A stretch of DNA of 64,000 nucleotides from Bradyrhizobiaceae bacterium PARB1 (GTDB lineage: Bacteria > Pseudomonadota > Alphaproteobacteria > Rhizobiales > Xanthobacteraceae): NCBI GenBank assembly GCA_002256345.1, contig NKIY01000004.1:79876-143875 (forward strand), in the 5' to 3' direction. Each line of letters begins with the position of its first letter. Position 1 is the stretch's first letter. Both the position numbers and the translations under genes were made by a program. Below, piece by piece: positions 39,132 through 48,417 of this stretch. The notes under the pieces are model-generated. The model saw nothing but the letters and a program-made list of their open reading frames with translations, was not told the origin of the DNA and did not search any database.

Positions 39132-39557
39132 TCAGGACGCTTCGAGTTCCTTGATCATGTCCGGATGACGATTGAGCAGCGTGATGAGCTGGACAGTCGG
39201 TCCGCTCGGTTCGATCAGTCCCCGCTCATATTTGTCGAACGCCTTGGGGCCGACGCGGAATATCGCGCCGGCCCGGCGTTGCGACAGACCGAGCTTGGTG
39301 CGGAACTTGCGGATCGTCTCAGGCGTCGGGATTCCGTCCACCTGCTCTTTCAACATACGGAGCGCAGCATCGACGATACTCATGTCATTTCCGACATGCA
39401 CACCGTCGCCCTTACCCTTGGGATAGTAACCCGGCAGTTTCACGGTAACGCTCTTTCCCTTGTAAAAGACCTTAAAGGGACGTGAGGCTCTGGTGAGCGT
39501 TTCACCAGTCTCTGGAGAGGGCATCGTTCTCGGGAGAGTGGCCACCTTCGATGCCAT
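39132..39557 (-). CDS. mqsA: MqsA-family antitoxin lacking zinc-site cysteines
   Basis: MPSPETGETLTRASRPFKVFYKGKSVTVKLPGYYPKGKGDGVHV + HTH KLGLSQRRAGAIFRVGPKAFDKYERGLIEPSGPTVQLITLLNRHPDMIKEL. Confidence 0.88.
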   Translation of the reverse strand: MASKVATLPRTMPSPETGETLTRASRPFKVFYKGKSVTVKLPGYYPKGKGDGVHVGNDMSIVDAALRMLKEQVDGIPTPETIRKFRTKLGLSQRRAGAIFRVGPKAFDKYERGLIEPSGPTVQLITLLNRHPDMIKELEAS

Positions 39558-39559
39558 GA

Positions 39560-39868
39560 CTACTTCTCCTTGAAGGACACGACAGTGAACGCCGTTACGA
39601 CGTTCGCCTGGAATTTGACATAAAGCATTTGTCCGTCTCCGGCCGGCACGTGGTAGACATCCTGCCAGATCTTGTGATCGGCATTGGTCGTCATCGACTT
39701 GTAGAACATGGTCCGGTCGATGGTCTTGATCGTCTGCGCGACCGCATTGCGATCGAAGCCGAGAGCTACAGCATCCCGCAGCGCGCTGGACGTCATCGAG
39801 AGCGTATCAACCCTACCCATCGCAGCTTTGATCGCAGCGAGCGCGTAGGTCGGTTTGCGCTTATCCAT
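39560..39868 (-). CDS. mqsR: MqsR-family toxin
   Basis: MDKRKPTYALAAIKAAMGRVDTLSMTSSALRDAVALGFDRNAVAQTIKTIDRTMFYKSMTTNADHKIWQDVYHVPAGDGQMLYVKFQ. Confidence 0.88.
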   Translation of the reverse strand: MDKRKPTYALAAIKAAMGRVDTLSMTSSALRDAVALGFDRNAVAQTIKTIDRTMFYKSMTTNADHKIWQDVYHVPAGDGQMLYVKFQANVVTAFTVVSFKEK

Positions 39869-40033
39869 ACGAATACACCGCCCCCATAATGGTGGCAAGC
39901 CGAACCACGCCACCCATCGCCGTTACGTCGAGCATCAAGGCAATTAACCCTTCATTAACCATCCAGGTTCAGCCTTCGGATGTGCGACGGAACCGGACGA
40001 CTTTTGGGGACCGGCAGCCGCATCGAAGAGCCG

Positions 40034-40066
40034 TCCGGCGTAACGCCCGGACGGCTTTTTGCCGGG
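40034..40066 (+). terminator. Orphan + strand intrinsic terminator
   Basis: agccgtccggcgtaacgcccggacggcttttt; both neighbouring genes are on the minus strand. Confidence 0.7.
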
Positions 40067-40070
40067 ATCG

Positions 40071-41726
40071 CTACACTGCCTTGGCCGCGGCCCTGCCCGC
40101 CGTTCTCCCGGAGAACAGGCAGCCGCCGAGGAAGGTTCCTTCCAGCGAGCGGTAGCCGTGCATGCCGCCGCCGCCGAAACCGGCGGCTTCGCCCACCGCA
40201 TAGAGCCCGGGAATGATCCGATGATCGGCGCCGAACACGCGCGCATCGAGATCGGTCTCGAAACCGCCCAGTGTCTTGCGCGTCAGGATGTTCAGCCGCA
40301 CGGCGATCAGCGGGCCCTTGTCCGGATCGAGAATGCGATGCGGCTTCGCGGTGCGGATGAGCTTGTCGCCGATATATTTGCGCGCATTGTGCAGGTTCAT
40401 CACCTGCGCGTCCTTCACATAGGGATTGGCAAGCGTGCGGTCGCGCGCCTCGATCTGTTCCTTGATGCGATCGAGCTTCAGCAAATCGCTGCCGGCCAGT
40501 TCGTTCATCGCCTTGACGAGATCACCGAGATTGTCGCGCACGATGAAATCCGCCCCGTGCTCCTTGAAGGCCTCCACCGGCGCCGGCGCGCCCTTGTTGG
40601 TGGCACGGCGCGCGGTCTGCAGCCAGCTTTTGCCCGTCAGATCCGGATTCTGCTCCGAGCCTGACAGCGCGAATTCCTTCTTGATGATCGCCTGCGTCAG
40701 GATGAACCAGGAATAGTCGTAGCCGGTGGACTGGATATATTGCAGCTGTCCGAGCGTATCGGAGCCTGGAAACAACGGCGCCGGCAGCCGTTCGCCTGTT
40801 GCATCGAACCACATCGAGGATGGCCCAGGCAGGATGCGGATGCCATGCTTCGGCCAGATCGGATTCCAGTTCTCGATGCCCTCCACATAGTGCCACATGC
40901 GGTCGCGATTGATCAGCCGCGCGCCGGCCGCCTCCGTGATGCCGATCATGCGGCCATCCACATGCGCGGGCACGCCGGAAATCATCCGCTGCGGCGGTGC
41001 ACCCAGACGCTGTGGCCAGTTCTGCCGGACGAGGTCGTGATTGCCGCCGATACCGCCGGAGGCCACGATCACTGCCTGTGCGTGCAGCGAGAACTCGCCG
41101 ATCGACCGCCGCGGCGAACTCTCGCCCCGTTCGTTATTTGCCGGCTCGAGAATCGTGCCACTCACGCCATCGACATTGCCATTCGTCACGCTGAGCGCAT
41201 CGACGCGGTGACGGAACCTGAAGCTCAGCAATCCCTTTGCGACAGCCTCGCGCGCGCGGCGTTCGAACGGCTCGACGATGCCCGGCCCCGTTCCCCATGT
41301 GATGTGAAAGCGCGGCACCGAATTGCCATGACCCATGGCGTCGTAACCGCCGCGTTCCGCCCAGCCAACGATGGGAAACACGCGATGTCCCATCGCGCGC
41401 AGCCAGTCGCGCTTCTCGCCGGCGGCAAAAGCAAGATACGCTTCCGCCCAGCGACGCGGCCAGTGATCTTCCTCGCGGTCGAAACCGGCCGAGCCCATCC
41501 AGTCCTGATGTGCGAGATCGAAACTGTCCTTGATGCCGAGCCGGCGCTGTTCCGGCGAATCGATGAAAAACAGGCCGCCGAACGACCAGAACGCCTGGCC
41601 GCCAAGATTCTGTTCGCCTTCCTGATCGAGCACGATCACGCGTTTGCCCGCATCGGCAACTTCCGTTGCGGCCACGAGCCCGGCAAGGCCAGCACCCACC
41701 ACGATGACATCCGCATCGACCGCCAT
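40071..41726 (-). CDS. FAD-binding dehydrogenase (fumarate reductase/KstD-like flavoprotein)
   Basis: DVIVVGAGLAGLVAATEVADAGKRVIVLDQE; GLYAVGEAAGFGGGGMHGYRSLEGTFLGGCLFSGRTAG. Confidence 0.9.
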   Translation of the reverse strand: MAVDADVIVVGAGLAGLVAATEVADAGKRVIVLDQEGEQNLGGQAFWSFGGLFFIDSPEQRRLGIKDSFDLAHQDWMGSAGFDREEDHWPRRWAEAYLAFAAGEKRDWLRAMGHRVFPIVGWAERGGYDAMGHGNSVPRFHITWGTGPGIVEPFERRAREAVAKGLLSFRFRHRVDALSVTNGNVDGVSGTILEPANNERGESSPRRSIGEFSLHAQAVIVASGGIGGNHDLVRQNWPQRLGAPPQRMISGVPAHVDGRMIGITEAAGARLINRDRMWHYVEGIENWNPIWPKHGIRILPGPSSMWFDATGERLPAPLFPGSDTLGQLQYIQSTGYDYSWFILTQAIIKKEFALSGSEQNPDLTGKSWLQTARRATNKGAPAPVEAFKEHGADFIVRDNLGDLVKAMNELAGSDLLKLDRIKEQIEARDRTLANPYVKDAQVMNLHNARKYIGDKLIRTAKPHRILDPDKGPLIAVRLNILTRKTLGGFETDLDARVFGADHRIIPGLYAVGEAAGFGGGGMHGYRSLEGTFLGGCLFSGRTAGRAAAKAV

Positions 41727-41973
41727 CGTCCTCTCCCCATCATTTCGTTAAGGGAGATTGAATGGTGCGCGGGAACTTTGGTCAACGAAAATTGCGGAAT
41801 TCGCATTCGCTTGTTCCACAGTGGTGGGCACTGCATCCCGCGCGCAACACTCGTGTCGAATCGTCGTAGCGTCGCGAGGTCCAGCTAGACAAAAACCCAT
41901 TTCGCCAACACGCTGACATGGTTCTGCACGATCAGGGCAGACGGATTCGGCATCACAGGTTTCGGGGCAGAGC

Positions 41974-42459
41974 ATGAAGTTCGTGACAGGCTTGCTGGCG
42001 GCGGTTCTGTTGGTTGCAGGCGTCGGCGCGAGCCATGCCGTGGTGCGCATCGCCGACGATCGCGGCGGTCGCATCGGAACCTATGTCGATAAGTATCAGG
42101 GCCTGCGTTCCTCCGGCGAAACCGTCGTGATCGACGGCCTGTGTGCCTCGGCCTGTACCATCGTGCTCGGCGCCGTGCCGCATGACCGCATCTGCGTGAC
42201 GCCGAATGCAACGCTCGGCTTCCATGCCGCCTGGGACATGGGCAATAACGGCCGCGCCGTCACCAATCGCGAAGCCACGAAGATGCTGTATTCGATGTAT
42301 CCGTCGAATATCCGCCGCTGGATTTCCAAGCGCGGGGGCCTCAAGCCGCAAATGGTGTTCCTGCGCGGCCCGCAGCTCGCAAGCATGTACAAGCCCTGTT
42401 ACATGAATGCCCGCGCATCTGCGGCCTATGACAGCTCACCCACCTTGCGCGGCGAGTGA
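41974..42459 (+). CDS. Exported ClpP/crotonase-fold-like hypothetical protein
   Basis: Signal peptide; GETVVIDGLCASACTIVLGAVPHDRICVTPNATLGFHAAW. Confidence 0.7.
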   Translation: MKFVTGLLAAVLLVAGVGASHAVVRIADDRGGRIGTYVDKYQGLRSSGETVVIDGLCASACTIVLGAVPHDRICVTPNATLGFHAAWDMGNNGRAVTNREATKMLYSMYPSNIRRWISKRGGLKPQMVFLRGPQLASMYKPCYMNARASAAYDSSPTLRGE

Positions 42460-42589
42460 CACTTCGCCCCCGCTCCCCATCACTTGATCGCTGCGACCCC
42501 GCCGACGCTTGCCCGAAGCGTCATCTCGGCCTATCTGGAACCTGAATGCAGGTACTCTCTCATGGGTGCCTGCGGATCGAGGTTCGTCC

Positions 42590-42766
42590 ATGCAGCCGGT
42601 ATCTGACCATGTGGCATCGCAGCCCTCGCGCGCAGCGACGCTGATCGTCGGCGCGGCGGCGGGGTTTGCCGGCCTGCTCGTGATCGGCGCGATCGGCCTG
42701 TGGGCCTGGTACGGTACCGCCGTCTTTTTCGAGATGGTGAAGACCGGCATCGCCGCCTGCATGTGA
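42590..42766 (+). CDS. Small single-TM protein upstream of SCO
   Basis: MQPVSDHVASQPSRAATLIVGAAAGFAGLLVIGAIGLWAWYGTAVFFEMVKTGIAACM; 17 bp before the SCO gene. Confidence 0.55.
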   Translation: MQPVSDHVASQPSRAATLIVGAAAGFAGLLVIGAIGLWAWYGTAVFFEMVKTGIAACM

Positions 42767-42783
42767 ATTTCAGAAAGAAGCAA

Positions 42784-43374
42784 ATGAATAGCTCCACCCG
42801 CCCGCTGGTCATCATCGCGGCTTTCGCCGGCAGCCTCGCCGCAGGCCTGCTGCTGGTGCTCTGGCTATCCGGCGGTTTCCGCGGCGTCGCGGCGCCTGCG
42901 GCGATCGGCGGCCCGTTCCAGCTCACTGATCAATCCGGTGCACGGGTCACCGAGCAGAATCTGAAGGGCAAGCCGTCGCTGATCTTCTTCGGTTTCACCC
43001 ATTGCCCGGATATCTGCCCGACATCCCTTTTCGAGATGTCCGAGGTGCTGCGCGCGCTCGGCAAGGATGCCGACAAGCTCAACACCTATTTCGTTTCCGT
43101 CGATCCCGAGCGCGACACCGCGCCGATCATGAAGGACTACCTGTCCTCGTTCGATCCGCATCTGAAAGGCCTCACCGGTACGCCCGACGAAGTGGCGAAA
43201 ATGATCACCGGCTATCGTGTTTACGCCAAAAAGATTCCGACCAAGGACGGCGACTACACGATGGATCACACCGCGCTGATCTATCTGATGGACAAGGACG
43301 GCAGGTTCATCGCCCCGTTTAATCTCAAGCGCACGCCGGAAGAAGCGGCGACGGATTTGAAACGGTACCTGTGA
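42784..43374 (+). CDS. SCO1/SenC/PrrC family protein
   Basis: PSLIFFGFTHCPDICPTSLFEMSEVLRALGKDADKLNTYFVSVDPERDTAPIMKDYL; DHTALIYLMDKDG. Confidence 0.93.
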   Translation: MNSSTRPLVIIAAFAGSLAAGLLLVLWLSGGFRGVAAPAAIGGPFQLTDQSGARVTEQNLKGKPSLIFFGFTHCPDICPTSLFEMSEVLRALGKDADKLNTYFVSVDPERDTAPIMKDYLSSFDPHLKGLTGTPDEVAKMITGYRVYAKKIPTKDGDYTMDHTALIYLMDKDGRFIAPFNLKRTPEEAATDLKRYL

Positions 43375-43384
43375 GCGCCGAAGC

Positions 43385-43465
43385 GTGGGATGGGTTGAGC
43401 GCAGCGATACCCATCGATCCCATGCATGAAAGATGACGGGTATCGCTGCGCTCACCCCACCTTAC
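43385..43465. repeat. Intergenic palindrome (ggtgagcgcagcgatacccatc type)
   Basis: gtgggatgggttgagcgcagcgatacccatc ... gacgggtatcgctgcgctcaccccac. Confidence 0.65.
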
Positions 43466-45428
43466 GATATTGCCGCATCGCCTTGCTCCGCCGCGACACC
43501 GCATGTTGCGTCTTCTCCCAGCGATGCGGTTCGCGCAGCAGCTGCCATAGCGCACGCCACGCCGCGATCGACAGCAGGCCCCAATAAAGGGGCGCCAGCA
43601 GCAGGATCCAGGCGTGCCGCATCTGCCTGCGTCGTGCGAGCCCCATCAGGCCGATGACAGCGGTGGACAGGTAGCCCGCCGAGATCGCCGCGAGATGCAA
43701 CGGCATCAGCATGTTCTGCAGAAGATCAGACGCGCTCCCTACCAGCCCCGCTCGCATGGCGAACAACGCAATCTCGACAAGCAGCAACGGATAGACGAGC
43801 GCCGTCAACACATTGCCGCCCGCTATGAGCGCAACGCCAAGCGATTTCACCGGGCCGACCTCCCGCCACAGGCGCCACGGCCGGCGCAGATGCACGCCGG
43901 CCGTTTGCATCCAGCCCTTCATCCAGCGCGACCGTTGCCGCAGCCATGGCCCGAAACGCACCGGCGCTTCTTCATAGGTCGTCGAGGAAAAGGTGACGCA
44001 GCGATAGCCGAACCGCGCGAGGCGGATGCCGAGATCGGCATCCTCGGTAACGTTCCAGGCATCCCAGCCGCCGACATTGCGCAGCACGTCGGCACGGAAA
44101 TGATTCGACGACCCGCCGAGCGGGAGCGGCAGATGCAGCGCCGCCAGTCCTGGCAGCAGCACATCGAATTGCCCGGCATATTCCGCCGCAAACATCCGCG
44201 ACAGCAGGCTTTCCGATGCGTTGTCGATGCACAGGCTGGCCTGCACGCAGGCGATATCAGTGCCGTGATGGTCGAACGCATCCAGCGCCGCACGCAATTG
44301 CCCGGGCTCGGGCCGGTCCTCCGCATCGAACACCGCGACATAGCTGCCGCGGGCAAACGGCAACGCATAATTCAGCGCCTTCGGCTTGGTCTGCGGGCCG
44401 ATGGCCGGCACCGTGAGCACCTGCACATACGGCATCGGCAGCAGCCGCGCGATAGCCTGCCGGGTGGCGTCGTCATCGGCCTCGGTGATCAGGATGACAT
44501 CCAGCTTTTCGCGGGGATAATCGAGATCGGCGATCGCCTGCAGCAGTGGTGCCACCGAGGTGGCCTCGCGATAAAGCGCGATCATCACGGTATAGATCGG
44601 CAGTTCCACATCTGGCAGATGCCTGCGCTTCGGCTCAGGCAAACGCGGCGCGAGAGCGCCCAGAAAGCGGAAACCGGCAAAGACAAGAAAGGCGGTCGTC
44701 AAGACACCGGTCCAGATCACCTCGTCGAGCAGCGAGGGCACCGTGATTGCAGCCACGACACCGAGAATGATCAGCGTTCGCTCCAGCTGCTGCCGCCAGG
44801 TCGTGGCATGCGACGCGGCGGACAAGTCCGGCCAGCGTCGCTGGAGCCCTTCTGCAGCCAGTTGCGCCAAGGTATCGCCTGCATGTTCCGCGAGGAAGCG
44901 ATTGAAATCATCCGTCGTCGCAAGCTCGAAGCTCGCGATCAGTTCGGGTCGCGTGCCAGCGAGCTCGCTGAGCCTGCGGGCACATAACAGGCGTGAAGCG
45001 ATGACGAAACGCAGGCCTTCATCGCGTCGGATCGGAAACAGTCCGTGTCTCGCAGCCAGCCCATATTGCTCTGGCGATAACAGGCATCGGTCGCGGTCGG
45101 CAGAACTCAGGCTCGCCACGCGGATGCCGAGATATACGGCTAACCGTCCGAGATAGGCCGTCTCACTGATGACACCCCAGTCGATCAGAACGCGGTCGGC
45201 GCCGATCCCCAGTCTGCTGCCGCGATTGGTCGCTGCCTGCAGTGTAAGCGCGGCGACATGGCCGCGCAGGCAGCGGAGTTCAGCGGCGATCGGCGAGGCC
45301 TGCTCGGGACGGCGAAGATCGTGCTCCAATGGGCGCCGCCGGCGCTCCGGCGCCAACGCGTGGGCGCTGACAAGCGCCTCCCCGCAGACAAACGGCTCCG
45401 GATCCCCGCCATGGTCCAACAGGGCCAT
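43452..45428 (-). CDS. Glycosyltransferase family 2 membrane protein with N-terminal GspE/MshEN-like domain
   Basis: PIYTVMIALYREATSVAPLLQAIADLDYPREKLDVILITEADDDAT; NVTEDADLGIRLARFGYRC; QRSRWMKGWMQ; multiple C-terminal TMs. Confidence 0.85.
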   Translation of the reverse strand: MALLDHGGDPEPFVCGEALVSAHALAPERRRRPLEHDLRRPEQASPIAAELRCLRGHVAALTLQAATNRGSRLGIGADRVLIDWGVISETAYLGRLAVYLGIRVASLSSADRDRCLLSPEQYGLAARHGLFPIRRDEGLRFVIASRLLCARRLSELAGTRPELIASFELATTDDFNRFLAEHAGDTLAQLAAEGLQRRWPDLSAASHATTWRQQLERTLIILGVVAAITVPSLLDEVIWTGVLTTAFLVFAGFRFLGALAPRLPEPKRRHLPDVELPIYTVMIALYREATSVAPLLQAIADLDYPREKLDVILITEADDDATRQAIARLLPMPYVQVLTVPAIGPQTKPKALNYALPFARGSYVAVFDAEDRPEPGQLRAALDAFDHHGTDIACVQASLCIDNASESLLSRMFAAEYAGQFDVLLPGLAALHLPLPLGGSSNHFRADVLRNVGGWDAWNVTEDADLGIRLARFGYRCVTFSSTTYEEAPVRFGPWLRQRSRWMKGWMQTAGVHLRRPWRLWREVGPVKSLGVALIAGGNVLTALVYPLLLVEIALFAMRAGLVGSASDLLQNMLMPLHLAAISAGYLSTAVIGLMGLARRRQMRHAWILLLAPLYWGLLSIAAWRALWQLLREPHRWEKTQHAVSRRSKAMRQYRKVG

Positions 45429-45518
45429 GCTACGCCCCTCAACGCCACAAACGATGCGACAAACGCCCCTCGCGTCTCCGGCGGGATGGTCTATAACACC
45501 GCGTCCGGACACGCCCGC

Positions 45519-46457
45519 ATGCAACCACAGATGGTTAATTTCAGCAATCGAATACCGCATCGTGCCGCGCACGCAACCTTGCGGGCGCTGTGTCTCGTCA
45601 CGGCATTGCTGCCATGGAGAGTGGATGCGCAGACCCAGCCCGTGCCGCCGCTGGCACCAAATCTGTCGCTGCAATCCGGCAGCCAGCCCGGCGCGCAGGC
45701 CGTCCCCGGCTTCTGGGACCCGCGCCGCCGGCCGGAACGGCCGGACCTGTCGCGCCTGACGGTGATCCGCTTCCTCACCGAGACCGACTATCCGCCGTTC
45801 AACTATACCGGGCCTGACGGCAATCCGGCCGGCTTCAATGTCGATCTCGCCCGCGCGCTCTGCGAGGAGATAAAGGTCACTTGCACGATCCAGATGCGCC
45901 GCTTCGAGACGCTGCTGGATGCCATCGCCAGCAATCGCGGCGACGCCATCATCGCCTCCATGGCGGTGACGCCAGCGATCCGCGCCCGCGTCGATTTCAC
46001 CGATCCCTATTACCGCGCCCCCGGCCGCTTCGTGGCGCGCAAGGATGCGGTGCTGAAGGAGATGCGGCCGGAATATCTCGAAGGCAGGAAGATCGGCGTC
46101 ATCGCCGGCACCGCGCATGAAGCTTTTCTCAAGGCAATGTTCACCGATGCCACGCTGCTCACTTTCCAGAGTGACGACGCCCTGCGGCAGGCGCTCCGCA
46201 AAGGCGAGGTCGATGTCATCTTCGGCGATGCCATCGCGCTAGCCTTCTGGGTCAACGGCACCGATTCCGGCGATTGCTGCGCCTTCAGCGGCGGCCCGTT
46301 CATCGAGAGCCGCTTCTTCGGCGAAGGCATCGGCATCGCCGTCCGCAGGGGCAACGACACCTTGCGCCAGGCCTTGAACTGGGCGCTGTTCCGCACCTGG
46401 GAAAAAGGCCGCTATACCGACCTGTGGCTGAAATACTTTTCCATCAGCCCATTCTGA
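45519..46457 (+). CDS. Transporter substrate-binding (SBP family 3) protein
   Basis: IRFLTETDYPPFNYTGPDGNPAGFNVDLARALCEEIKVTCTIQMRRFETLLDAIASNRGDAIIASMAVTPAIRARVDFTDPYYR. Confidence 0.88.
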   Translation: MQPQMVNFSNRIPHRAAHATLRALCLVTALLPWRVDAQTQPVPPLAPNLSLQSGSQPGAQAVPGFWDPRRRPERPDLSRLTVIRFLTETDYPPFNYTGPDGNPAGFNVDLARALCEEIKVTCTIQMRRFETLLDAIASNRGDAIIASMAVTPAIRARVDFTDPYYRAPGRFVARKDAVLKEMRPEYLEGRKIGVIAGTAHEAFLKAMFTDATLLTFQSDDALRQALRKGEVDVIFGDAIALAFWVNGTDSGDCCAFSGGPFIESRFFGEGIGIAVRRGNDTLRQALNWALFRTWEKGRYTDLWLKYFSISPF

Positions 46458-46501
46458 TTTTCACCATCACCTGCGGTTTGGCATTTCGGTGCGGAGCCGC
46501 T

Positions 46502-46553
46502 AGAGCATGGTCCCGAAAAGTGGCTGCCGGTTTTCGGATAAGACCATGCTCTG
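46502..46553. repeat. agagcatggtc palindromic repeat
   Basis: agagcatggtcccgaaaagtggctgccggttttcggataagaccatgctct. Confidence 0.65.
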
Positions 46554-46588
46554 ATTAAAAGAATCCGCGGCCCGGAGGCCTTCTGACG

Positions 46589-48232
46589 ATGTCTACTGCT
46601 GAAACCACCATGAGCCCGAGCGAGCTGCGTGCACTCGCCGAAAATTCCAACGCCTGGCCGTTCGAGCAGGCGAAGGCGCTGGTGAACAGGCTGAAGAAAT
46701 CGCCGAAGGACGAAGTGCTGTTCGAGACCGGCTACGGCCCCTCGGGCCTGCCGCATATCGGCACCTTCGGCGAAGTGGCGCGCACCACCATGGTGCGCCA
46801 CGCCTTCCGCGTGCTGACCGAGGACAAGATCAAGACCCGCCTGCTCGCCTTCTCCGACGACATGGACGGCTTCCGCAAGGTGCCGGACAATGTGCCGAAC
46901 AAGGACATGCTGGCCGCTCATCTCGGCAAGCCGCTGACCCGCGTGCCGGATCCGTTCTCGAACGAATATCCGTCATTCGGCGCCGCGAACAATGCACGCC
47001 TGCGCACCTTCCTCGATCACTTCGGCTTCGACTACGAATTCGCATCGAGCACCGACTACTACACATCCGGCCGCTTCGACGCGACGCTGCTGAAGATGCT
47101 GGAGGTCTACGACAAGGTGATGGCCATCATCCTGCCGACCCTCGGTCCGGATCGCCGCGCCACCTATTCGCCGTTCTTGCCGATCTCGAAGACCACCGGC
47201 GTGGTGTTGCAGGTGCCGATGATCCGCCGCGACGTGAAGGCCGGCACCGTCACCTACATCGATCCCGACACCAATGAGGAAGTCGAGACCCCGGTCACCG
47301 GCGGCGCGGTGAAGTGCCAGTGGAAGGCCGACTGGGCGCTGCGCTGGGCCGCGCTCGGCGTCGATTATGAAATGGCCGGCAAGGACCTGATCGATTCCGT
47401 CAAACTCTCCGGCAAGATTTGCGCGGCCCTCGGCGGCACGCCGCCGGAAGGTTTCAACTACGAGCTCTTCCTCGACGAGAACGGCGGCAAGATCTCGAAG
47501 TCGAAGGGCAACGGCCTGACCATCGACGAATGGCTGCGCTATGCCTCGCCGGAATCGCTGTCGCTGTTCATGTATCGCGAGCCGAAGGCGGCAAAGCGCC
47601 TGTTCTTCGACGTCATCCCGCGCAATGTCGATGAGTACCAGCAATTCCTCGACGGCTATAGCCGTCAGGACGCCAAGCAGCGCCTGTCCAATCCGGTCTG
47701 GCATCTGCATGCCGGCAATCCGCCTGTCGTGGACATGCCGGTCACGTTTCAGCTCCTGCTGACGCTGGTATCGTCGTCGAACGCGGAGAATGCCGACACA
47801 TTGTGGGGCTTCATCGGCCGCTACCGTCCGGGCGTCACCGCGCATACGCATCCGAAGCTCGACGCGATGGTCGGCTACGCCATCAACTACTATCGCGATT
47901 TCGTTGCGCCCACGAAAACCTTCCGCGAGCCCACCGAGATCGAACGCGTGGCCCTGCAGGATCTGCGCGATGCCCTGTCAGGCCTCGCCGCAGACGCGAG
48001 CGCCGAGGACATCCAGAACACGGTCTACGAGATCGGCCGCCGCGAACCGTTTCTCGATCACAAGAAGCCGGCCAAGGACGGCCGTCCCGGCGTGTCGCTG
48101 GACTGGTTCAACATGCTGTATCAGGTGCTGCTCGGCCAGGAGAAGGGCCCGCGCTTCGGCTCCTTCGTCGCCGTCTACGGCGTGCAGAATGCGATCAACA
48201 TGATCGACGGCGCGCTGGCACGGAGCGCTTAA
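46589..48232 (+). CDS. lysK: Lysyl-tRNA synthetase, class I
   Basis: [22 protein letters not shown] (HIGH) and [47 protein letters not shown] (KMSKS-like). Confidence 0.93.
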   Translation: MSTAETTMSPSELRALAENSNAWPFEQAKALVNRLKKSPKDEVLFETGYGPSGLPHIGTFGEVARTTMVRHAFRVLTEDKIKTRLLAFSDDMDGFRKVPDNVPNKDMLAAHLGKPLTRVPDPFSNEYPSFGAANNARLRTFLDHFGFDYEFASSTDYYTSGRFDATLLKMLEVYDKVMAIILPTLGPDRRATYSPFLPISKTTGVVLQVPMIRRDVKAGTVTYIDPDTNEEVETPVTGGAVKCQWKADWALRWAALGVDYEMAGKDLIDSVKLSGKICAALGGTPPEGFNYELFLDENGGKISKSKGNGLTIDEWLRYASPESLSLFMYREPKAAKRLFFDVIPRNVDEYQQFLDGYSRQDAKQRLSNPVWHLHAGNPPVVDMPVTFQLLLTLVSSSNAENADTLWGFIGRYRPGVTAHTHPKLDAMVGYAINYYRDFVAPTKTFREPTEIERVALQDLRDALSGLAADASAEDIQNTVYEIGRREPFLDHKKPAKDGRPGVSLDWFNMLYQVLLGQEKGPRFGSFVAVYGVQNAINMIDGALARSA

Positions 48233-48245
48233 GGCGCGACGTTCT

Positions 48246-48410
48246 TCCTTCTCCCCTTGTGGGAGAAGGTGGCTTCGCGAAGCGAAGACGGATGAGGGGT
48301 GCGACTAGGCTCGGAGTTTGTGGCCCCCCTCACCCGTCTCGACCACTGAAGCGGTCGATCCACCCTCTCCCACCCTGCACAGCTTCGCTGTGTTTGGGGG
48401 AAAGGGAAAT
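48246..48410. repeat. Complex palindromic intergenic repeat
   Basis: ctccccttgtgggagaaggtggcttcgcgaagcgaagacggatgagggg ... cccctcacccgtctcgaccactgaagcggtcgatccaccctctccc. Confidence 0.6.
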
Positions 48411-48417
48411 AAGAGCC

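Noticed and set aside
40066-40071. The 40034-40066 hairpin as terminator of the FAD dehydrogenase
   Set aside because: On the minus strand the stem is preceded by A/T-run complement and followed by cttcgatgcgg without a T tract, so it fits + strand termination better.
43614-44987. 457-aa + strand ORF opposite the glycosyltransferase
   Set aside because: Antisense shadow; the opposite strand has GT2 motifs.
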